Positions 7,411 to 12,283 of a DNA stretch of 33,599 bases are shown here, one piece after another. The notes beneath the pieces were generated by a model. It was not told the origin of the DNA. It saw only the letters and a program-made list of their open reading frames with translations, and made no database searches. Numbering within the stretch: the stretch's first letter is position 1; the number at the start of each line of letters is the position of its first letter. Location: contig VGTL01000027.1 of assembly GCA_016874675.1 (NCBI GenBank), positions 1 through 33,599 on the forward strand. Reading direction: 5' to 3'. A program made the translations under genes and the position numbers. The stretch is from Methanobacteriota archaeon (GTDB lineage: Archaea; Thermoplasmatota; DTKX01; VGTL01).

Positions 7411-7580
7411 GGGGACCGCCCCCCGTTCCTTTGAGCTTCATTCCTGATCGTTCGTCTCAATTTCCTTATCTCGATGGGGTTCATTCCGGGGAAGCGAGCT
7501 GTGAACCAGATGTCATCCTTATCGGGGTTCGTCCTCGCTACCCTCAAGAATAGGCGCAGAGTTCCCTTTCCGTAACTCAT
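7407..7580 (-). CDS. 57-aa basic protein in the element operon
   Basis: This is a short frame with start and stop both locked by ATGA overlaps: its ATG (7578-7580) overlaps the stop of the 388-aa gene, and its TGA (7407-7409) overlaps the ATG of the 87-aa HTH gene. The product starts MSYGKGTLRLFLRVARTN and ends in a basic helix, NPIEIRKLRRTIRNEAQRNG. The central DDIWFTARFPG could be a beta strand. No family is recognised. The exact fit between its neighbours is the main argument that it is a real gene. Confidence 0.6.
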   Translation of the reverse strand: MSYGKGTLRLFLRVARTNPDKDDIWFTARFPGMNPIEIRKLRRTIRNEAQRNGGRSP

Positions 7581-8743
7581 GGAGCGCCCCCCTTTTTCCG
7601 CATCGCTTGGAGCTGGTCCTCCAGCTCTCGAATCTTCTCAGCTTTCTCAGCATCTTTCGTGAGGAGATCGTCCACGAGCGCCGGTAAGAGGTACATGGTG
7701 AGGGCGAGCTTGTAGCTCCCAACCTCGATCTCTGGAGGACCAAGAGAACAATCCATCCAGACGGACGGGAGCCGGAAATCGACGGGAACTTTCTCGAACA
7801 GCAGATTATAGGCCTCGCCCAGCTCAGTAAATGCACAATGCAAACGAGGCATCGAGACCTTTCCGAGAACGAGACCCGCTCGCTCTTTCAGCTCGACCTT
7901 GAGCGCCTCGATGCGAGAGGCGGAATAGTCAAACCATGTCTGGAGGTCTCCCCAGCTCCGAACGACAATGCTGGGCATGTAGAGAACGAGCTTGGGGCCC
8001 TGAATCGCCAACCTGACGGGCCCATCCTTTCCGATATAGGTGCATTCGTGTCGAACGACATCATGTAGGAGATGCGTGTCCTTGACGCTCAGAAAGGCTC
8101 TCTTGACCTCGCTCCAAGAATAGGGCCGGTCCAACGAGATCGAGAGCTGGACCGTGTGAACTCGACCCCCTGTTTCGAGTTCCATGAGCCCTGCTTGATT
8201 GTTCGGATTGGGGCCGGTCGGACATCGGGCCCCCGATGCGATTGTTCGGTATCGGGCCGGTCCAATGTTCGGGGTCGCACCGTCAGGGGCATCGGGCCCC
8301 CGTTCGAGACCGAACGCACGGCCCCTCCGATTTATATCCTTTAAAACCTCAAGATCGTTCGCTTTCGGACCCCGCTCGAAAAGGACCGGATGCCTTGAGC
8401 CCTTGATCCTCTGGAGGATTCCCTGACGCTGGAGCGTCATCGCTATTCCGTGAACGGTGGACCGAGAGCAGCTCGCTTCTTTGGCGATCTTCCCCATGCT
8501 GAGCCCCGACACGAGGCCCATGTAAACCCTTGCTCGTAAGGGAACGGTGCCGGCATTGTTCGGATTCTTGTTCGGGGAGGGGGTCGAGCCCGAACAATCG
8601 ATTTGGCCTTTCTGGGGCCCGTCCTGAGCCTGCTGCGGAGCTGGGAACTCGCCCCCCTGCTGCTGGGCCTCCAGCTCGATCTCGCCCTGCTGCTGGCCTC
8701 TGGGGGGCCTCGAACCCCGCTGCTGGAGGTCTTCCGCTGTCAT
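7577..8743 (-). CDS. wHTH-containing DNA-binding protein, possible replication or regulatory factor
   Basis: This 388-aa protein has a Gln/Pro-rich, probably disordered N-terminus (1-65). A winged-helix-like segment follows (about 66-115: PLRARVYMGLVSGLSMGKIAKEASCSRSTVHGIAMTLQ, written here in shortened reading as helix, turn, recognition helix, then wing GILQRI). A mixed alpha/beta domain (about 190-350) starts VHTVQLSISL, and the last 30 residues form a coiled coil. This architecture recalls archaeal plasmid and integrated-element HTH proteins whose beta-rich domain starts with a VH-x-LQ-type strand; I cannot assign a biochemical role. The gene overlaps both neighbours by ATGA, so translation is probably coupled. 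Confidence 0.7.
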   Translation of the reverse strand: MTAEDLQQRGSRPPRGQQQGEIELEAQQQGGEFPAPQQAQDGPQKGQIDCSGSTPSPNKNPNNAGTVPLRARVYMGLVSGLSMGKIAKEASCSRSTVHGIAMTLQRQGILQRIKGSRHPVLFERGPKANDLEVLKDINRRGRAFGLERGPDAPDGATPNIGPARYRTIASGARCPTGPNPNNQAGLMELETGGRVHTVQLSISLDRPYSWSEVKRAFLSVKDTHLLHDVVRHECTYIGKDGPVRLAIQGPKLVLYMPSIVVRSWGDLQTWFDYSASRIEALKVELKERAGLVLGKVSMPRLHCAFTELGEAYNLLFEKVPVDFRLPSVWMDCSLGPPEIEVGSYKLALTMYLLPALVDDLLTKDAEKAEKIRELEDQLQAMRKKGGAP

Positions 8744-8916
8744 CCCTGCTCCTTGAGCCGTGCGAGCTTCCGCTCGATGTAGAGATCGAATAAAGCGTCA
8801 GTGTCCAAGACGATGCAGCATCGAGGCCCGTATGAGAGCGCCCTCACGATGGGCTTTCTTCGTTTGGCGAGCTGCTGTCCGGGCCCGTTATTCTGGGCCC
8901 CAGCGATGTCGCTCAT
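8740..8916 (-). CDS. 58-aa protein in the element operon
   Basis: Its ATG (8914-8916) follows directly on the TGA of the 52-aa gene upstream, and its TGA (8740-8742) overlaps the ATG of the 388-aa gene. The product begins MSDIAGAQNNGPGQQLAKRR, has a short hydrophobic strand RCCIVLDTDALFDLYIERK, and ends in a charged helix. No family is recognised. The perfectly nested position in a chain of coupled genes supports it being expressed. Confidence 0.55.
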   Translation of the reverse strand: MSDIAGAQNNGPGQQLAKRRKPIVRALSYGPRCCIVLDTDALFDLYIERKLARLKEQG

Positions 8917-9075
8917 TCAAACCTCGATCTTGATGACCGCATCTCGATTGATGCTGATCGTCCCGTCCCGCCGGTGGACGACAACATAGGGGGAGGCGAG
9001 ATCGTCCACGACATCGCCTCTCAGACAGCGCAGATCGTTTCCTTCCCTGTAAACTACCCTGCCCTCCCTGCCCAT
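8917..9075 (-). CDS. 52-aa all-beta protein, possibly Sm/Hfq-like
   Basis: The product MGREGRVVYREGNDLRC... ends VVVHRRDGTISINRDAVIKIEV. The order of short beta strands and the C-terminal RRDG-(x)n-R-D-A-V-I-K-I stretch recalls the Sm2 motif of Hfq, where an RRDG turn is followed by a strand ending KHAIST. This is a by-eye resemblance over about 45 residues. The ATG has a purine-rich GAGGGGG 8 bases upstream, and the TGA abuts the ATG of the next gene. If correct it would be a small oligomeric RNA-binding ring; another small beta-barrel fold is equally possible. Confidence 0.55.
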   Translation of the reverse strand: MGREGRVVYREGNDLRCLRGDVVDDLASPYVVVHRRDGTISINRDAVIKIEV

Positions 9076-9087
9076 GCCAAAACCCCC

Positions 9088-9393
9088 TCAGAACGAGAAT
9101 TTGGGAGCTGGGCGCTTCTGGAGCCGTTCTGCGTTGTCTCGGTCCTGCAGCTCAATCTCGATGCCCCTGAGCCGTTCGAGCTTCGCACTTTCAATGGCGA
9201 GCCGGTTCGTGAACGCAGCATGGGAATCAGCATCAGTGACGGCCGGCCATCGCCCCCAATTCTGGGACTTGCGATTCTCGATCTGCTCGATGTCTTTCTT
9301 GATGCAGAGGCAGATAGCGTTTTGGTCGAGTATGGCCTGATGGAGCTTCCCTCGTTCTACCATGTGAGCGATCTCTGGGGAGAGGTCCGGCAT
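9088..9393 (-). CDS. Helical protein of unknown function, element operon
   Basis: This 101-aa protein is mostly helical, with HQAILDQNAICLCIKKDIEQIENRKSQNWGRWP in the middle (read as one amphipathic helix followed by a Trp-rich turn) and AIESAKLERLRGIEIELQDRD near the end. It has two nearby Cys residues but no recognised motif. The ATG lies two bases after the stop of the AbrB-type gene and the stop is 12 bases before the 52-aa gene. I do not recognise a family. Confidence 0.6.
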   Translation of the reverse strand: MPDLSPEIAHMVERGKLHQAILDQNAICLCIKKDIEQIENRKSQNWGRWPAVTDADSHAAFTNRLAIESAKLERLRGIEIELQDRDNAERLQKRPAPKFSF

Positions 9394-9395
9394 GG

Positions 9396-9827
9396 TCAGG
9401 CCCCCTTGAGCAGCTCCTCGATGGCGCTCGCTTCCGCCTCCAGCTCTGCGAGATGCTTCTTTCGCCCGTTCACGAGTTCTGCTTCGAGGAGCCTCCGCAT
9501 TTCTGTCTTGTCGGTCTTCTTGGGGAAATACTGAGCTGCTGCCATCTGCTGAGAGACGGACAGCGCCCCGTTTTCGAGACGCTTCTTCGCTGCCGGAATC
9601 TCGGAGACCTCCAGAACAGCGCCTCTCTTTCTCAGATACTCGATGACCTGATGCTTGAGGGTCGAGGGGATGAGGAGCCCTCCATCGATGGGGGCCGTCA
9701 TGGGGGCCTCCCCGCTCTTGAAGACCTCCATCTCATCTCCGATGGCGATCTGCTCTGCGTCTGCGACGGCCTTTGGTACTAAAATCCCGATGCTCGTTGA
9801 CGATATTTGGCTTACCTTTAGCTTCAT
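9396..9827 (-). CDS. AbrB-like DNA-binding protein with helical tail, first gene of the element operon
   Basis: Starting at the ATG at 9825-9827, the product is 143 aa. Residues 1-38 (KLKVSQISSTSIGILVPKAVAD..IAIGDEMEVFKSG) read as an AbrB/SpoVT swapped hairpin; the middle, MTAPIDGGLLIPSTLKHQVIEYL, may be a second small domain, and the last 50 residues form a charged helix. The frame is open up to a GTG at 9836, but GAGGTGA (9833-9839) is a good ribosome site for the ATG at 9827. As the first gene after a divergent promoter it is a good candidate autoregulator of the element's leftward operon and the rightward wHTH gene. Confidence 0.7.
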   Translation of the reverse strand: MKLKVSQISSTSIGILVPKAVADAEQIAIGDEMEVFKSGEAPMTAPIDGGLLIPSTLKHQVIEYLRKRGAVLEVSEIPAAKKRLENGALSVSQQMAAAQYFPKKTDKTEMRRLLEAELVNGRKKHLAELEAEASAIEELLKGA

Positions 9828-9864
9828 TCCCATCACCTCTCTGGGGTTTTAACTGATGGACAAC

Positions 9865-9875
9865 ATATTAAATAG
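9865..9875. promoter_or_regulatory. Near-palindromic TATA box shared by divergent element promoters
   Basis: TATTAAATA is an A/T box on both strands. Leftward it is about 43 bases before the AbrB-type ATG; rightward it is about 50 bases before the ATG at 9920. Both genes have GAGGTG ribosome sites, so one central box could drive both transcripts. Confidence 0.5.
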
Positions 9876-9919
9876 TGGCGGTACAATAACTTCATTATCA
9901 AATCCAGAGGTGGATTGGC

Positions 9920-10537
9920 ATGGGGCGTAGGGGCAGGAGAAGCGGGATAACCGAACTTGATTGTTTAATCCTGAGAGCATTCAGAAGAATGCACGAGCTG
10001 GGAACTTATCGCTTGACCTTAAAACAACTCTATGGCTTAAGGCAAATCGATATTGCCCCCAATACGAAATATAACGGTCATCTGAGACTGTTCGATGCTC
10101 CCACAAAACGAGGGGTTTATGGAGAGATTAAAAAATTGTCTGACCCAGAGGGAAGATGGGGCCTCTTGACGATAAATCAGGATAGGAAAGACAGATATGA
10201 CGCTCTATCTAAACGCTTCTCTGGTGTCGAAAGATTGTTACCAAAATTAACAAAAAGGATCGGGAGCGCAGGACGGCCCGAAGAAAACTTCTCCCTATCG
10301 GAGAAAGGTTGGAATCTCGTGCGATTCAACGAACGGTTAGAGCAGCTCCAGATACTCTCTGCAAAGAGCCATGAGCCCCGAAATTCAGGAGATGCAGACA
10401 AGCTCAGGATCGAAATCTTGGCGCAAGTTCAGAGCTTCTTGGGCATTCCTGAAAATACCTTAAAGGCGCTCGGATTCTTTGATTCAGACCCTGCGGTTAA
10501 AGCTGTCCGAGAGGGAAAGAAAGAGCTTTTCCGATGA
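9920..10537 (+). CDS. Rightward winged-helix-like protein of the element
   Basis: This 205-aa basic protein opens MGRRGRRSGITELDCLILRAFRRMHELG and reads as an N-terminal winged-helix region. It contains a YGEIKKLSDPEGRWGLLTINQDR segment near 75-95 that could be a recognition helix and wing, then a ENFSLSEKGWNLV turn and a helical C-terminus. GAGGTGG sits six bases before the ATG. It is the only rightward gene of the element and is divergent from the AbrB-led operon. It is more A+T-rich than the operon genes. A regulator or copy-control role is plausible, but nothing specific can be assigned. Confidence 0.65.
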   Translation: MGRRGRRSGITELDCLILRAFRRMHELGTYRLTLKQLYGLRQIDIAPNTKYNGHLRLFDAPTKRGVYGEIKKLSDPEGRWGLLTINQDRKDRYDALSKRFSGVERLLPKLTKRIGSAGRPEENFSLSEKGWNLVRFNERLEQLQILSAKSHEPRNSGDADKLRIEILAQVQSFLGIPENTLKALGFFDSDPAVKAVREGKKELFR

Positions 10538-10625
10538 GATGGAGCTGGGGCGCAGCTTCTTCCTGCTGCTGATTGGCAGCTCCATATCGGCCCTGCTGCT
10601 GGAGATCGGAGGCTCCAACCCTCTG

Positions 10626-11192
10626 TTATTGAGCCTTCGGGTCAGGGGGTTTCATTATCTCTTTATCGGCGTTCGGTTTTGAACTTGTATTTATTATTGT
10701 TCCAACATCTTTCTCCTGCTCTAATCTTGTTTCGGCGTTAATGATTCTGACTATGACGATCTCCCAGAAAATCCAATACATGCTCAATCCAATCGGAACA
10801 AGCATAAAGACCCCTAATATCATATTTCCCTCAACGGACAATTCGGGAATAAAGTTACCAGCAACAACATCCTTTAACACGGTCAGACCGATATAAAACG
10901 CCATTGTCGCTGTCCCAGCTTCAAAAGCGGGTTTCATGTATTCTGTAATTCCAAAAGTCTTCTCCCCATGCAACTTTTTATTATTTTGATAATCCAAAAA
11001 TAGGGCAAGATAATGAACGCAGACGGCAAATAATAGGTAACCATTAATTAATAGACCTATCGAGAGGATAAATTTTAATCCGTCAAGCAAGAGCCCATGA
11101 CATTGTACCACGACAATAATGATTCCAAATAATACTATTATACCAAGAGTGCGAATCAATCTTGAGGACAGATTAAAATTAAACATCTTCAA
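10626..11192 (-). CDS. Four-segment membrane protein, A+T-rich cassette gene 3
   Basis: This 188-aa protein has four predicted membrane segments (about residues 10-31, 40-66, 95-112 and 122-150). A loop between the second and third, DYQNNKKLHGEKTFGITEYMKPAF, is probably cytosolic, and the polar tail ends DKEIMKPPDPKAQ. It has no signal peptide and no catalytic motif I recognise. Its ATG overlaps the stop of the glycine-zipper gene (ATGA). The low GC content relative to the host and to the rest of the element suggests separate acquisition. It may be a partner of the glycine-zipper protein at the membrane; this is inferred from the operon. Confidence 0.7.
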   Translation of the reverse strand: MKMFNFNLSSRLIRTLGIIVLFGIIIVVVQCHGLLLDGLKFILSIGLLINGYLLFAVCVHYLALFLDYQNNKKLHGEKTFGITEYMKPAFEAGTATMAFYIGLTVLKDVVAGNFIPELSVEGNMILGVFMLVPIGLSMYWIFWEIVIVRIINAETRLEQEKDVGTIINTSSKPNADKEIMKPPDPKAQ

Positions 11193-11506
11193 TGACTCCT
11201 ATTAAACTCATCTGTCCTCTGGTTTTCATCGTTCTCAGCATTCTTACCCAATACCCCGCCCGCACCGGCTCCTAATATTGCACCGAGAGGGCCTCCGAGT
11301 AATCCTATCAATCCACCAATGACCGCTCCTCCAGCAAATGCGCCTAATTCCGCTTCGGCCCTAACATCTTCACGAGAAATCGTATGTTCTTGGTGATCGT
11401 GGGGGCAGACATAAGTAATATAAAAATTGAGATCGGACCTATGAGCGGCCCTTAAAGTTAGGTAAACTTTCCTTTGGGTGTTGGGGCATAGTGTGTATAA
11501 TTTCAT
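11189..11506 (-). CDS. Zinc-ribbon-like plus glycine-zipper protein, cassette gene 2
   Basis: This 105-aa protein has two parts. Residues 1-48 resemble a small metal-binding beta domain (MKLYTLCPNTQRKVYL ... YITYVCPHDHQEHTI, with Cys7, Cys34 and nearby His residues). Residues 57-87 are a classic glycine zipper, AFAGGAVIGGLIGLLGG then PLGAILGAGAGGVLG, a motif that packs helices in membranes or forms pores. The tail KNAENDENQRTDEF echoes KNDENERSF in the gene upstream. It overlaps both neighbours by four bases. Function is unknown; membrane oligomerisation is inferred from the zipper. Confidence 0.7.
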   Translation of the reverse strand: MKLYTLCPNTQRKVYLTLRAAHRSDLNFYITYVCPHDHQEHTISREDVRAEAELGAFAGGAVIGGLIGLLGGPLGAILGAGAGGVLGKNAENDENQRTDEFNRSH

Positions 11507-11796
11507 ATCGATTCCATCAATGTATCGACGAAGCTCCTCTCGTTTTCATCGTTCTTACCCCATCCAAAGAGTTGACTCGTGCATTGGGAGGTAACTTGAA
11601 TTTTTACTGAATTTTGATGCTGATGAATAGTTATAATGGCAGTCTCACCCCAAGAGCGAAGACCGCCGGGAACCTCAGTTTCAATTCGATCTGCTGTATT
11701 CGTTGAAATCCTCCACCCCAATCGGTTGAGAGCATCAATGCATGCTCGGTGGGCTCGCTGCATTGTGACATTGTTAAAATTTCTTTCCAATGTCAT
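11503..11796 (-). CDS. 97-aa alpha/beta protein with RSWGE and WGKN motifs, cassette gene 1
   Basis: A first amphipathic helix, MQRAHRACIDALNRLGWRIS, is followed by beta strands DRIETEV, GETAIITIHQ and SVKIQVTSQC, then a motif QLFGWGKNDENERSFVDTLME. The combination of RSWGE with a later QLF-x-WGKN-x-x-N is reminiscent of small conserved proteins of unknown function in bacteria. There is no signal peptide. A CAATATTTG box near 11825-11833 implies a nearly leaderless transcript, and the stop overlaps the next ATG. It is the first gene of the A+T-rich cassette. Confidence 0.65.
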   Translation of the reverse strand: MTLERNFNNVTMQRAHRACIDALNRLGWRISTNTADRIETEVPGGLRSWGETAIITIHQHQNSVKIQVTSQCTSQLFGWGKNDENERSFVDTLMESI

Positions 11797-11824
11797 GCGT
11801 TATACAATGGAAATGGTGTTATTT

Positions 11825-11833
11825 CAATATTTG
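11825..11833 (-). promoter_or_regulatory. TATA-like box of the A+T-rich cassette
   Basis: Minus-strand CAAATATTG is centred about 32 bases before the ATG at 11796, implying a leader of only a few bases. Confidence 0.4.
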
Positions 11834-11842
11834 CATCTCCCC

Positions 11843-11885
11843 TAAAAAAAAGAGAAGCCCCCGGACCTGTCGTCAGGGCCGGGGG
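11843..11885 (-). terminator. Strong hairpin followed by an eight-T run
   Basis: CCCCCGG-a-CCTG (11858-11868) pairs with CAGG-g-CCGGGGG (11873-11885) around a 4-base loop. Read leftward it is followed by CTTCTC and eight Ts (11844-11851). It would stop transcripts entering the element from the host FG-GAP gene to the right. It shares the CTTCTCT plus T-run arrangement with the hairpin at 74-110. Confidence 0.55.
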
Positions 11886-12021
11886 AGAGCGGGCATAGGG
11901 CGGCAGCATCAAGATCGGGAGCGATGCCCAGAGATCGCCAAATGGGGGCCGTTTTGGGCCGTCTTTCGTGTTTGGTGGAAAAGTTCAATTCTTGCGGATT
12001 GACGGTTTTGCGGGGTCGATT

Positions 12022-12032
12022 TTACTATCGGT
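12022..12032 (-). other. Right arm-type repeat (inverted ACCGATAGTAA)
   Basis: TTACTATCGGT lies 20 bases inside the right core and is the exact reverse complement of 4878-4888. Between the terminator and this site (11886-12021) I see no gene. Confidence 0.55.
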
Positions 12033-12052
12033 GGACCTGATTCATGGGCGAT

Positions 12053-12069
12053 TCCCCCCGCGCCCGCCA
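12053..12069 (+). other. attR: 17-bp core copy
   Basis: This exact copy of the tRNA-Arg 3' end sequence including CCA is preceded by CGAT, which matches the tRNA except for one base. The upstream sequence is not a tRNA, so this is the displaced end left by integration. Confidence 0.9.
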
Positions 12070-12080
12070 TTCCAAACCCC

Positions 12081-12094
12081 CGCAATGAATTGCG
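12081..12094. other. Small palindrome after attR
   Basis: CGCAATGAATTGCG is a 6-bp stem with a 2-base loop. Before integration it would have stood just downstream of tRNA-Arg, so it may be part of that gene's original 3' flank. Confidence 0.3.
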
Positions 12095-12146
12095 AGGCTC
12101 CTCCGCCATGGAACCGCCCCTCCCCGGGCTCGGGCCCGTAGTCCCC

Positions 12147-12226
12147 ATTCCCCCTTGACCCTTGCCACTTGACCCTTGCGCCTTTCCCCTTAAGCCTTGC
12201 GCCCTGCGCCTTGCGCCTTGCGCCTC
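12147..12226. repeat. Pyrimidine-rich repeat array, CTTGCGCC type
   Basis: Units of CCTTGACC, CTTGCGCC and CCTGCGCC follow one another between the element and the FG-GAP gene. Only the pyrimidine arm is present; two perfect GC hairpins follow at 12231-12274. Confidence 0.8.
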
Positions 12227-12230
12227 CGCA

Positions 12231-12274
12231 GGCGGCCCGCAGGCCGCCTAGGCGAGGAGGACCGAAGGTCCTCC
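12231..12274 (-). terminator. Two perfect hairpins downstream of the FG-GAP gene
   Basis: GGAGGACC (12256-12263) and GGTCCTCC (12267-12274) form an 8-bp stem with a 3-base loop, 9 bases past the gene's stop codon. GGCGGCC (12231-12237) and GGCCGCC (12242-12248) form a second stem. No T-run follows, so they may mark an RNA 3' end or stabilise it instead of terminating. Confidence 0.4.
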
Positions 12275-12283
12275 GGGTGCGCC

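Larger units (their letters stand above)
4848..12069. mobile_element. 7.2-kb integrated element in tRNA-Arg(CCT)
   Basis: The element is bounded by an exact 17-bp direct repeat, TCCCCCCGCGCCCGCCA, at 4848-4864 (tRNA end) and 12053-12069. It encodes a tyrosine integrase next to the tRNA-proximal end. It differs from the host in base composition: the left two thirds are moderately GC-rich, and the part from about 9840 to 11850 is distinctly A+T-rich. It holds 13 likely genes: nine in a leftward operon, one rightward wHTH gene and a leftward three-gene cassette. No capsid, portal, polymerase or obvious replication helicase is visible, so it is a small plasmid-like or satellite-type element, not a full provirus. 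The circular form would be about 7,205 bp. Confidence 0.9.

Noticed and set aside
10539-10682. 47-codon rightward hydrophobic frame after the wHTH gene
   Set aside because: It overlaps the antisense membrane protein gene and has no ribosome site of its own; the Leu-rich composition follows from CTGCTG-rich sequence.
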